NCBI GenBank assembly: GCA_023974075.1
Contig: JAMFTG010000238.1
Coordinates: 62,001-126,000, forward strand
DNA length: 64,000 bases
Direction of reading: 5' to 3'
Source of the DNA: Chaenocephalus aceratus
Taxonomy: Eukaryota; Chordata; Actinopteri; Perciformes; Channichthyidae
Shown: piece by piece, positions 51,738-61,802 of the stretch
Layout: every line of letters starts with the position of its first letter
How positions within the stretch are numbered: position 1 is the first letter of the stretch
Notes under the pieces: generated by a model
Databases searched by the model: none
What the model saw: the letters and a program-made list of their open reading frames with translations, nothing else
What the model was told of the DNA's origin: nothing
Position numbers and translations under genes: made by a program

Positions 51738-52047
51738 GTTGTGTACAGGTGTTTCAACTGTACAGGTGTTTCAACTGTACAGACATTTATCAATACTGTA
51801 TGTACAACTGAATAAAAATGAAAATACCTACTTCTGTATCCACGATTGATTTCTATCCTTTTCTATGAAACACGTGCCTTGATTCCGTGAGAGAGGTCTT
51901 CCCCTAGATTCATCGGAGACAAGATGACCGTAGTTTAGGGTTTTTGGCTCTTATCGCGTGGGCGTAGCTACATGATATGGCAGAGCACTGTATAAAGTGA
52001 GACGCGCACTTCTTTGCCCACCGCATTTCACGCTTCCATACTGCACA
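51504..52047. other. Intergenic region with (GT)n and a TATA box
   Basis: Has a (GT)n run at 51687-51735, two copies of GTACAGGTGTTTCAACT near 51746-51776, AATAAA near 51811 and a TATAAAG at 51991 that precedes the dsRBD gene. No gene seen. Confidence 0.7.
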
Positions 52048-52854
52048 ATGGATACAGCTAAAGATGTGAACTGGTGCCTGGTGCTCAAGGAATACGCTGA
52101 TGCGAACAAGTGTAACCTTACAATACTACGAGATGAGCGAAAGCGGGAAACCTAATATTCCCACGTTCGATGTCAAAGTGAGAATTGCAGGTGACGATAA
52201 AAGGGAAGGTGCTGGTAGAGGTACAACTAAGAAGGCTGCAAAGGCCCAGGCGCGCAAGCGTTGATGGTGCTCGTAGACCGGGACAACGGACACCCTGAGA
52301 GCTACATCCCTGTCAACGCGTATAGGGATCAGAGCGGAGATGACAATGATCTCGAGAATGATGTTGAGAATATCGTTGGAGAACTACAGGTGGGCCGTTG
52401 TTGGCTATCCTATTCCTATGCTATCCTATCCTATCCATAACGTATAACAGGGTCACTGTACGCTTTGCTCTGTTTCCCCTATTAGGAACTTTGTCAAAAG
52501 AACAAATGGCCACTACCGTCATACACTCAGAGGACCGTGGGTCATTCGTACACATGCTCTTGTAATGTCACAGCGCCCGGGGATGAGTACGAGGTAGTGT
52601 ACGTATACGCGAAGGTAGGTGTCTTTGCACGTTATAACTGTGGCACGTGTCTAGCCGCGGTAGACCGAGACTTGACATAACTTGTACGGTTTTACGCTTC
52701 AGGTTCCGGACCCTCGAAGAGAATCGCAAGACGTGACGCTGCGAAAAGAGCACTGCGTTTCGCAGAACTCCTAAGCGAGTTTGAGGAGAAACAACGAGGA
52801 CCCCGCCACGGGAGATGTCTGGGTTCGCACCCGTGCTCACCGCAACCTCTGTAA
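52048..52854 (+). pseudogene. Spliced double dsRNA-binding-domain gene, frameshifted
   Basis: The ATG at 52048 lies 52 bases after a TATAAAG. Exon 1 (52048-52389) holds dsRBD 1: VNWCLVLKEYADANKC, then in a second frame YEMSESGKPNIPTFDV and TTKKAAKAQA, then in a third an acidic linker. A GT-AG intron (52390-52485) follows. Exon 2 (52486-52614) begins dsRBD 2 with ELCQKNKWPLPSYTQR. A second intron (52615-52702; a donor at 52619 would also fit) leads to GSGPSKRIARRDAAKRAL, the basic KKxAK-type helix that grips dsRNA. Two frame breaks are in exon 1. Double-dsRBD proteins such as PKR, TARBP2 and PRKRA are host relatives; no kinase domain follows. A dsRNA decoy blocking interferon sensing is inferred. 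Confidence 0.72.
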
Positions 52855-53372
52855 CCGCGGACCCCCGCGGAAAGAGAGTTGTGCGTGTGGTACATGGTAT
52901 ACCTCCTACAATTCCTTGTGATATCATTTACGTGTGGCTTGTATTACACATGGGTGGCTATGTGCAAAACGCGGAAGAGACCGCCGGATGAGAGAACGTT
53001 ATGCCACAACAGTGTGAATCTTGTTTATCACGCATGTTCCATGTTAGTCACAAAATAAACTGCCAATAAACACTGGAAACGCTTCATGTGAATCAGACTT
53101 ATTTTATTTCATCACACACACACACACAAAACACACATTGTGGATACATTACATACAAATCGGGTGTTTGTACAGGCTATTGTATATAAAGCAAAAGGTC
53201 ACGTTCGGGTCAGTTGAAGAAGCTTCTCAGGTTCCAGAAGGGCTACCGTTTGTATCGAACACATACCCGGGTGATGATATTAGGTACGGGGAGTGGTACA
53301 CAAAGACACACTAGACCACGGATGCTACCTTTGCGTGTACACACGCGGGCTACAATCGCCCATTGCCGCAAC
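52855..53372. other. Intergenic region
   Basis: Plus-strand AATAAA near 53056 and 53066, minus-strand TTATTTTATT near 53100 and an (AC)n run at 53116-53128. No credible gene; a 78-codon frame at 53214-53450 is on the strand opposite the small membrane protein. Confidence 0.5.
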
Positions 53373-53663
53373 TCAGATCACCGAACAGCGGTTGGCCCTG
53401 AGGTCTTGTTTGGCGTGCTCCTGGTTCACACCGACCCCGGGCTCTTCTAGGGCGCACGTTGCGGGCAGGCACACGGGTCCGTACTCGATCGCGTGGAAAC
53501 GAGAACACGGAGTGTAGATGTGAGAAGAGGCGCGTGTCGTCCAGAGCCTGTGAGCGATCCCGAACACGATCATCAACGGAGTCGCTAGCAATGCGATCAC
53601 GAGCCAATCGTCCTTCTCGGTAACCCACCGGTAATTGCTGTAATAGTCATTGTGGTCAACCAT
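53373..53663 (-). CDS. Small single-pass membrane protein
   Basis: A 96-residue protein from the ATG at 53663 (MVDHNDYYSNYRW). It has a membrane helix near residues 21-40 (WLVIALLATPLMIVFGIAH) and a luminal or cytosolic tail with two Cys. It resembles small virion or ER membrane proteins in layout only. Intact; no family recognised. Confidence 0.5.
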   Translation of the reverse strand: MVDHNDYYSNYRWVTEKDDWLVIALLATPLMIVFGIAHRLWTTRASSHIYTPCSRFHAIEYGPVCLPATCALEEPGVGVNQEHAKQDLRANRCSVI

Positions 53664-53669
53664 GGTCAA

Positions 53670-54138
53670 GTGTTTTGCGTTTCGAGTCCACGCCGTCTAC
53701 CACCGGGTACCGGATTGAACAGCTCGCGCAGCGCTATATGGATGGTTCCTTTTCCAAGCAATCCGGATTGCTCTAACGCTTATCTCGTAAGTATCACCCG
53801 TGCGGAGCGAGTACTGGGAGTGCACTGTACCACTGACCACCTGCCCTGGTGTTTGTATACGGGCTAAGACATTCAGATATCCAAACGGGGAAGGACACGA
53901 GCTTATGTTATACGCGCGTGAATGCTTTTGTCATGTGTGGAACGAAATAAAAGGATGCGTACAACCATATGTGGATTCAAAGTTTTATTTGCCAACACCT
54001 TTGATAATACAATACATTGTGTAAACAACAGACAACAAGAACAAAAACTACACTCTGCTGTCACCGAGATAACAGAGGGCCTGTAACTCGGGTTGTAGGT
54101 TTCACGGAGCATGACCGTAGCGCCCTCCTTATATTTTA
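53670..54138. other. Short unassigned region
   Basis: A 71-codon plus frame (53652-53867) has no domain. Plus-strand AATAAA is near 53947 and a minus-strand poly(A) signal (TTTTATTTGCC) near 53985, so convergent transcripts probably end here. Confidence 0.4.
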
Positions 54139-54762
54139 TCAATCACCCTTGAGTAAGCCGCTCAGCATCTTGCACAGCTCCGGACACACGTCCTGCTCTG
54201 TAACCAACGGTACCGCGGAACCACTCAAGGGGCGCGTACTCTGGGACTGGATACCCTGGGACCGGACACTCTGGGACCAGATACTCTGAGCGCGTACGCT
54301 CCTAGGCCTCGTTGTCCCGCGCCTCGTCCTCGGGATCCGCATACGCAGGGGCCGGTTACTCTTGGGCTGGGTCGGCTGGGACCTTAAACTACTGGGCAGG
54401 AACCCCTAGGGCTGAGTATCCTTTTTGAGGAACACTCCGGGGCTGCGTACCCGGAGGTTGGGTACCTCCGCGGTGAACATACCAGGGCTGTACACGCAGG
54501 GGCTGGATAGTAAGGCCTAGGGTAAAACAGTGGTGAACATACAACGTGTGCATGTACCAGACGTGCATACACCAGGCGTGCACACACCAGGGATGCATAC
54601 ACCCGGGGCGCATACACCACACGTGCATACGCCAGGGATGCATATACACGGCATGTATACACCAGTCGTGCATACACCAGGGGTGCATACACCAGGGGTG
54701 CCTATTCGAGGGGTGCATATTTGAGTGCTGATTACCCCCGGGTTGCATATTCTAGGATACAC
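54139..54762 (-). repeat. Minisatellite, 15-bp units, minus-strand low-complexity frames
   Basis: From 54540 to 54730 units like CATACACCAGG(G/C)GTG recur about every 15 bases, and related GGGACCGGATACTCT-like units lie at 54235-54300. All three minus-strand frames stay open, giving pentapeptide repeats (TPGVC, MHPWC or VYAPL depending on frame). A frame ending at 54139 (TEQDVCPELCKMLSGLLKGD) looks protein-like. This may be a gene with a repeat domain whose frame has shifted, or a plain minisatellite. Confidence 0.6.
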
Positions 54763-55174
54763 CGGATACAGGAGCAGTGGTTTTCACGCACGGTGCCTTC
54801 TTTGCTAGCGTGGCAGCTGGTTCGACCACCTTCTTCACAGCTCTATTGGGTATCGCTGTTTTATTTGGGTTCGATGCTTTCTTCTTGGACGTAGCTTTCT
54901 CGGATGTTGCCTTCTCGGCCACCTTTTTCTTCGGGCTCTTTGTGATCTTCTTCACGGGGGTTTTCTTGGCAGCGGTAGAGGAATGCTTTGCCTTCTTTGG
55001 GGTTGTTGCCTTCTTGGCTGCGGGTTTCTTGGCTGCTGCTGCTGGTCTCTTGGATGCTGCTGCTGGCCTCTTGGCTGCTGGCCTCTTGAATGCCGCTGGC
55101 CTCCTGGCTGCTGCCGGCTTCTTGGTTGCTACTGGCTTCTTGGTTGCTACTGGCTTCTTGGTTGCTACCGGCAT
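54752..55174 (-). CDS. Histone H1-tail-like basic protein
   Basis: A 140-residue protein almost entirely of Lys, Ala, Pro, Ser and Thr, with repeats of ATKKPV and AAAKKPA at the start and KKATTPKKAK, TPVKKITKSPKKKV later. This is the composition of linker-histone H1 tails; no globular winged-helix domain is present. It would neutralise DNA and might act in viral chromatin or packaging. A minus-strand TATA (TATATAAAAAAGG, near 55201-55213) lies 30-40 bases upstream. The ATG at 55174 is the obvious start. Intact. Confidence 0.7.
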   Translation of the reverse strand: MPVATKKPVATKKPVATKKPAAARRPAAFKRPAAKRPAAASKRPAAAAKKPAAKKATTPKKAKHSSTAAKKTPVKKITKSPKKKVAEKATSEKATSKKKASNPNKTAIPNRAVKKVVEPAATLAKKAPCVKTTAPVSGVS

Positions 55175-55399
55175 ACTGGCCCGGGTTGCTCCGACCGACC
55201 TTTTTTATATACACAGATATCCACGGTGCATGAGTATTCTGTAATGGAATAAACCAGTTTCTTTACATTGGTAATCGGTCTACGCGCGCCTCGTTGAATT
55301 AACCCGGCGTTTCAACACCCGTACTCGCTCCCGAGATTGGTCCCGTGACATCCCTTGCTAACACGAGCTTTGGTACGGTGTCAGGTCCTTTGAGAGTGG

Positions 55400-55710
55400 C
55401 ACTTATTGGCAGCGGGAGCAGGCCTCTTCGCCTTCTTTGGTGTTGTTGCCTTCTTGGCTGCTGGCTTCTTGGCTACTGCTGGCTTCTTGGCTACATACTT
55501 GCCCGGGTTGCTCTGACTGACTTTTATATATACGCAGCAACCGGGTGTCCTTTTGAAAGTGGCACTACTTGGCAGCAGTAGCGGGCTTCTTCTCCTTCTT
55601 TGGTCTCGTCGCCTTCTCGGCTGCGGGTTTCTCGGCTGCGGGTTGCTTGGCTGCTGCTGGCTTCTTTGGCTGCCGCTGATTTCTTGGTGGCTGCTGGCTT
55701 CTTGGTAGCA
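55400..55710 (-). pseudogene. Decayed copies of H1-like gene
   Basis: Two further Lys/Ala/Pro segments on the minus strand. One at 55400-55505 (VAKKPAAKKATTPKKAKR) has an upstream block CCCGGGTTGCTC...TTTTATATATAC that copies the promoter of the intact gene. Its ATG is out of frame with the repeat and followed by a stop. A third remnant at 55570-55700 shows the same composition in broken frames. They mark serial duplication of the 54752 gene. Confidence 0.65.
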
Positions 55711-55757
55711 CGTGGTCCCTCTAATGGTATAGATCGGTCTACGCGTGCCTCCTTTAA

Positions 55758-56516
55758 TTAACCCTGCGTGCAATACCCGTCCTCGCTCCCGAGCTCGGTC
55801 CCGTGACATCCCTTGCCAAACGCGAGCTTTGGTCTAGCATCGGGTCCTTGGAAAGTGGCACCACCGTGTCCAGCGAGGCTCGGGTACAACTGTTTCTCGT
55901 CACTGTGCAACGGGAACCGCCTATCTCGCTGCTGGGTGTAGTCGATCTCTTCGCGGTACGCTCGGACCTGCTGCTCGCCTCGTGATTGCGGATAATGCTG
56001 CTTCTGCAGTCGTGGGTATCGGTGTTGCTCGCACTGCTCGTGGTCCGGATTCCTAGGTAGCTGCTGGACTAGCGGACTTGGAGGATAAGCGTGCGGTGCG
56101 CTCGCCAAGTGACCATCCGGAATAGGAGGCGCCGAGGGGTAGCTGGTACCCGGTGTATTCCCGAGCCAGAGCCAGTTCTCCGGCACGTCCACCAAGGGAG
56201 CAGAGTGTTTCCTGGGCTCCCATCGGAACATGTGGAACGACCGGTTAACCAAGCGGGCCCGCTGGCTGTACTTGGTAGCACCCGCGTAGGTAACACAGTA
56301 ACGAAACAACAGATATATGTAGTATCTGGAGAGGTTGCCAGCCACCGTGGATATCCGTTCCGGGATAGGCGTTTCGCTAGTCCCACTGCTGTTACACTCC
56401 ATGCGGTGGAGAGACTCTAGATCCTCCCTCTGCACGTGTAAGACATCGGCTCTCTGCCACATATCCCAAGACCCGCACCGCGGTCTGGAGCCCGCTTCTC
56501 CCTTTGACCGGGACAT
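55758..56516 (-). CDS. Unknown protein with Pro/Gln/His-rich tail
   Basis: About 252 residues from the ATG at 56516 (MSRSKGEAGSRP). The N-terminal half is structured (LSRYYIYLLFRYCVTYAGATKY, FHMFRWEPRKHSAPL). The C-terminal half is disordered and rich in Pro, Gln, Tyr and His (PLVQQLPRNPDHEQCEQ). No family recognised. It is divergent from the kinase gene at 56699, with about 180 bases between the starts. Confidence 0.5.
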   Translation of the reverse strand: MSRSKGEAGSRPRCGSWDMWQRADVLHVQREDLESLHRMECNSSGTSETPIPERISTVAGNLSRYYIYLLFRYCVTYAGATKYSQRARLVNRSFHMFRWEPRKHSAPLVDVPENWLWLGNTPGTSYPSAPPIPDGHLASAPHAYPPSPLVQQLPRNPDHEQCEQHRYPRLQKQHYPQSRGEQQVRAYREEIDYTQQRDRRFPLHSDEKQLYPSLAGHGGATFQGPDARPKLAFGKGCHGTELGSEDGYCTQG

Positions 56517-56698
56517 CTTGCAGCAACCCAGTAGCGGGAGCACCTGCCACAACCAGGCACTCGAAGAGCACTACGGAAGCGTGTTCAGAGAACACGAGTT
56601 CTCTACGAACGGAACTGCTCATCTCCTATTTTACCGCCCGAGACGTGTTACAGAGTACAAGGGTATCCGGTGTACGCAGCCGTGCGGTCTGAACGGAC

Positions 56699-59600
56699 AT
56701 GGAGCGAACAAGGGCTGAAACGAGAAGCGTGGCCGAACGGCTAATACACATGGTCGAGCTTCACAGTCTGTATCACGTTAAGACCCTGTGTTACGAGGAC
56801 GCGCAGGGCGCGCTCCAGTGGCTAGGGTGGACGGGCGTTGGATTTGACTTTGGGGAAGACGAGGACACCGTCACGGTACTCAAAAGGTTTGTGGAACTGA
56901 AGAAGCTCTCCGGCGTGGGTGTGGTCGGGGTGTTCGACGAACCGCAGATCCGGGGAAAGGATCGCCTGGTGGTACACGTAAAACGGAATGCGCACGCGGA
57001 GGGCGCGATCTGCAAGTACGACAGCATAGTACTGTTCCTGGTGACCCCGGGCCACGCGAAAGCTCCCCTCTCCCCGGAGCAATGTGAGGTGATACGTGAC
57101 GCGCGTGCCATGCTATCGGATTCCCGGGCTCCTCTGTTCCCCGGGTTAGCAGCGTGTCCCTGGGAGCCAGTGGAACCCATCCCTCAGCAGCAGAGGCCCG
57201 TGATAGACGGTGTCCTGCCCTCGAGCTACGACACCACCAAGCCCCGGAACAGCGTCGTGACCACAGACAATTTCGGGAGGACGTACGTGCCTCTAAAGCG
57301 TACCAATCGGGGGAGCCCGTGGAGCGTGTACACTGACATAACGGCACCGGGGGGATCCGAGTGCGGAGGAGTGGATGTGAACAAACTGATATGCACTCGG
57401 AACAAGGTGTTGGGAAGAGGAGGCTTCGGGATCACGGTTCTGATCAACGATCGCATGGTCGCAAAGACAAACCTGTTCCCGGAAATGGCGAACTGGAGCA
57501 TTCCTTTCATAGAGCACGAGTTCAATCGCTATGCGCATATCGCATCTCAGGTGGAAGAGGCCATGATAGGCGTATCGATAAAACACCCCAATATCCTGCG
57601 CACGTTCGGAGGCTTCTGGTGCGAGAACCCGGGCTACCAGTTGGGAGGTAGAGCGGTGCTGGTCATGGAGCGAGCCCTGATGTCACTGCAGGAGTTCATT
57701 TCGCAAGTACAGGGCACCTCGGTGTTTCCCCTGGTCGAACTAGACACCCTGCAAGGGCTGGATTACCTGAGATCGAGAACCATCCAACACAAAGACTTTA
57801 CGTACAGGAACGTTCTGGTCTGTCACCAACCGGGTAGAACGCCCGTACCCTTTGCGTTCAAGATTAGCGACTTTGGCACCTCGTGTAACTTCTCCACCCC
57901 GGATCAACCTCGGGGCAACCGCACTAACATGGCCCCGGAGGTACTGTGGTGTTTGAACGCGGCCACCGGTAGCGACGTGTTCAGCTGGTACTGCGTGATG
58001 TGGGAGTTGCACAGCGCTCGCCCTTGATACGATACAAGGCCTCCCCCGGGCAAGGGTATTGTAGAACGACGTACGCCGAGGATCTGTGCGAGTTGCTCGG
58101 GGTGTACGACCCGGAGAACGAAGACACGTTCGAGCTCGGCTCCATGAAAGCATTACACGCTCGCGCTCTTCACGCGAAACACAAAGACACTAGGCCTACC
58201 GTGCAGATGATACTGAACAGCCTAGGCGACAGGGGCCGCTGCATAACGGACAAGTACTTTGTGTCCATGGGACTACTGTGCATCACGCTGTTTCCCCAGG
58301 AGAGGCGGTCCCCCTCCGAACTGCTGAACCTCGCTCGATACCAGCGTTTGAGTAGGGATATCTCGGACGCACATTTGCCTTCCGAACGGCTGCCCTTGTC
58401 CATACGGGTTGGGGAGCACGTGTCGACCGACATCATAGTCAACGACGACTGCGTTCCTGAGGGACTCGCCGAGATACTGAAGGACAGATCCGCGGCAGGA
58501 TCGCCCGTCACAGAGTACAAGTCCACGTACAAAGAGTACTACGGGATAGACGTCCTGAGGTTGGCACCTGGTGTCATCCAGCCTTACCCCTGGTACAGGA
58601 ACAAGGTGGCCCGGCTCGAGCAGGTGTACAAGACCAAGTATAGGAAACGCAGCGCTCGTGAGACCGAACAACCTATCCACGGGTCGCTGAGCTCCAAGAG
58701 GGCTCTCCGGGTCCACGTAGATGATCGCGTTGTAGGAAACCAGGTCCAACCTCACCCTTCCCCGATCCGTGTCACACACGCGCACGATTCCGATAGCCTG
58801 GCATGGAGCGAAACCTCACGCGAAATATTGAGCAGTAGCTCTGTGGGTAACGGAATATCTGTTAGGAGAGATTCCAATATGTCCTGGGTGGCCGACAACC
58901 CCAACGGTTCTATAGACACGAACACAGCTCAACCCGTGCCCAGCGAGGACACCCAGGTACACGTGGAATCCCAGGGTAGCAGTATTACCACGATTAGCCT
59001 CGGAGACACACCACCTACACCACTGACACCACAGACACCACCATCAACACGGGCGCAGCCTCTACCGAGCACGGTACACGTGTGGTCCCAGGGTAGCGGA
59101 ATTACCACGAGTAGCATCGGAGACACACCACCCGCAACACCAAGACCACCACCACCGCCGCCGCCGCTGCTACCGAGCACGGTTCACGCGGGGTCCCAGG
59201 TTAGCGGTATTACCACGATTAGCATCGGAGACACACCACCGCCACCACCCCCGCAGCCATCGTCACAGCCACAACCGAGCACGGTTCACGTGGGATCATT
59301 TGCCGAGGCACGGGTACCTGGTCGAACCCAGCTCCGCACTATCGCTGCGAGCGTAGAAGATGAACCACGAGAGCAGACCGGACCGATCGCCCGAGCCGTA
59401 CAGGGCGGCGGACAGGAAACCCGGGCCAAGGTGGTTCTGCTGTGCAAGAGGATAGAAGGGGAGATAGGGACGAGCTTGGCCATTCTCAAGAGCCACAACG
59501 AGAAGGAGATTAGGCTTTTCAAAGATAACGTAATCCTACTCTCTCAGAGCATGACCCAAATGCACCCTAGCGTATTCGCGGGGCCCCGAGACGAATTATG

Positions 59601-60639
59601 CAAGTGCTCCGGCAGGAACGGTATGATGATCTTCCAGTACGCGCAGATGTTCAAAGGGTCCAGTCCCGTGTCGGATTGGAACGCCTCTGACCCGCCTCAC
59701 TCCGTAGAAGCGTTTCTCATGCAAGTCTTTCTCACGCTGAAGCTGGCGTTGGACGCAAAGGTCTTACCCGCGTACATTACGAAATGGAAGGATGTACTGA
59801 TCGGTAACGGAGCGGTGATGATAGACATTGTCCCTTATCTCAGCAGGCATTTATACGAGCCGCAATGCTCGTTGTTCGGGGAACGGTGCGAGAGCTTGTT
59901 CGGTCTCTGCGCTGGACTCGTGGCAAAGCACGCACGCGGCTCCATTCTGCACAGACGGATTCTCGCGCTGGAACCCGGGGCGCGCGCCGCGCATGTGCTG
60001 TGCACGGCGATCGAGTGCTTGAGAGACGCTGTGCCCAGCGAAAGGACCACCCCGCTCCTGTTGACCCTACACGGTAACTTTGTTACGTTCAAGGATTACG
60101 CCTCCGACGTACCCAGCTGGCTCACGCACTTGGGCGAGGAGGAGGACGCTTGCGAGAGAAGCCTCGGGAGGCTGCTCGTGTACGGAGAACCCAAGCCCTT
60201 CAGAGGCGACCAGACGGCAGAATGCACGCGTGGCACCAAGCTGCACGAACTGGTTAGGAACATAGTGCTTCGGATAAGAGTCAGGCTATTGGGATTCCCC
60301 AGGGTGGATGTCACGGCGTTGGATTGCACTCGGGGTTTGATCAGGGTGGTGCTCAACAAGGCAGCGCTCTCCAGTGTGCCCAGCTTAGATGAACTGGACA
60401 GGTCTACGTTGGTCAATGTCAGCGGTAAACGCTTCACACACGATTGCGTTTCACAAAAGGAGTCGGCGTGGGCCCCCGTGGTAATGATCGCCAGGATCAA
60501 GACACCGGGACCTACGCCGGCGCTCGCAGTGGACTATTTCAGGGTGACGGTACTGATGGTTCTACTTGGCTCAGAGGGAACGGTTGGATCTCTCACGGAG
60601 CTGTTCCAGCACACGGCCATGTTCAGCGCTGCGGACTAG
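56699..60639 (+). pseudogene. Protein kinase with Pro-rich repeats and second kinase-like region, one frameshift
   Basis: The first frame (56699-58027) has an N-terminal domain and a kinase domain: LGRGGFG (residues 238-244), VAK with Lys256, HKD (364-366) with Asn371, DFG (391-393) and MAPE (411-414). The kinase C-lobe ends in another frame that opens with a non-ATG codon near 58000 and has RPTVQMIL. A single frameshift at about 58015-58027 therefore splits one gene. All catalytic residues are present. Next come three repeats of about 105 bases (58960-59300) with ITTxSxGDTPP and polyproline. The C-terminal part has a second kinase-like pattern (MMIFQYAQMFKGS, LLALDA-like helix, WKDVLIGNGAVMIDI) without the catalytic Asp, possibly a pseudokinase. 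A Ser/Thr kinase acting on host or viral proteins is inferred. Confidence 0.65.
58945..59300 (+). repeat. Proline-rich tandem repeat
   Basis: Three units with the pattern ACGGTTCACG...TCCCAGG(G/T)TAGCGG(T/A)ATTACCACGA followed by a CCACCA-rich segment. The encoded unit is STVHVxSQGSGITT and IGDTPP plus polyproline of variable length. Confidence 0.85.
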
Positions 60640-60811
60640 TAAACGCGAGACCCGAGGCTCCCTCTCCCCACTTGCCCTTTATTTATCTTTACACGTTTTT
60701 ACCCAGTTAAGAAACACAAAGGTCTTTACACCCACACGTCCTCACGTGGTCAATCATCGTACCAAGCCAGATCGGTGCGCTGCCCCGGATCTAGCTGTTC
60801 ACCTACAAAAG

Positions 60812-61723
60812 ATGCGCGGCCTGGTCAACCGCGGGACCAATTGCAGCCTGAACAGTGTCGTGCAGTGCCTGTACGGGACACGCGAGCTACGGGGTCTGAT
60901 TCGGGAGGTGCGCGAGCGGGACTACGGTCCCGCTACAACGCCCGCTGTAGCTCCTACGCTCAAGCGCCTCGTCTACGAGCTGGCCGATGCGAAAGAGGGA
61001 CCGTGCGACCCTGGCTTCCTCCTAGGCTCCATGGGCCGCTACGGATCGTTCCACGTGCAGCGGGACGCGGAGTCCGTGTTCGGCGCGATACTGGTCGCTC
61101 TGACCGATGGCGTTGGGCCCGCTAAACAGATAGCGGGATTGTGGGATATCACTACGGAGAAACGCGTACGCTGCATCCGTTGCAACGCGTTCCAGTCTAC
61201 GCTCGAGACATCGAACACGATCCCTGTGTTCGTGGGAGGCAATCACCCCGAGGAACTGCAGGAGTACATGAAATGCTACTCTGACAACATGCTCGCGATT
61301 TGCGACTATCGATGTGGACACTGTCACGAGAGAGCTCAGTGCGAAATCACAAGCGGGGTTATATCACTGCCCCCGGTTGTGTGTATAAAGATCGCACGGG
61401 TTCAACGTGTTTGCGGTGACACAGTGAAGACGGGGAAGCGCTTAGCTTTCCCGGAGACCCTGGATCTCAAATGCATCACGAAAGGCCCCGGGGTCAACGC
61501 AGAGGACCCGTACGAGCTGTACGCTGTTGTAGCCCATCGCGGTACACACCGCAGTGGACATTACACCGCTTATGTGAGGGGATGTGACAGTTGGTACCTG
61601 GCAGACGATACTCGAGTAACATTGTGCTCCTGGAGGGATGTGAAGAGAACCTACGAGGCCGGATCTATCATGTGCGACGGAGTAGCGTACATGCTCATGT
61701 ACCAGAGGAAACACTCCCGTTGA
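60812..61723 (+). CDS. usp18-like: USP18-like ubiquitin/ISG15-specific protease
   Basis: An intact 303-residue cysteine protease of the USP (C19) family. The ATG at 60812 begins directly with the Cys box (GLVNRGTNCSLNSVVQCLY, nucleophile Cys11). Zinc-finger pairs are Cys121/Cys124 and Cys168/Cys171. The His box AHRGTHRSGHYTAYV gives His250, and the Asp box follows (WYLADDTRVT). The ending VTLCSWRDVKRTY...AYMLMYQRKH is the ending typical of USP18, the interferon-induced enzyme that removes ISG15 and damps IFN receptor signalling. Domain length matches a catalytic core without the N-terminal extension. Its role is inferred: reversing ISGylation or blocking interferon signals. AATAAA is at 61829. 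Confidence 0.82.
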   Translation: MRGLVNRGTNCSLNSVVQCLYGTRELRGLIREVRERDYGPATTPAVAPTLKRLVYELADAKEGPCDPGFLLGSMGRYGSFHVQRDAESVFGAILVALTDGVGPAKQIAGLWDITTEKRVRCIRCNAFQSTLETSNTIPVFVGGNHPEELQEYMKCYSDNMLAICDYRCGHCHERAQCEITSGVISLPPVVCIKIARVQRVCGDTVKTGKRLAFPETLDLKCITKGPGVNAEDPYELYAVVAHRGTHRSGHYTAYVRGCDSWYLADDTRVTLCSWRDVKRTYEAGSIMCDGVAYMLMYQRKHSR

Positions 61724-61763
61724 ACCCATTGTGACAATGAAGCCCTGTGTGCATATCATACCT

Positions 61764-61802
<39 letters not shown>

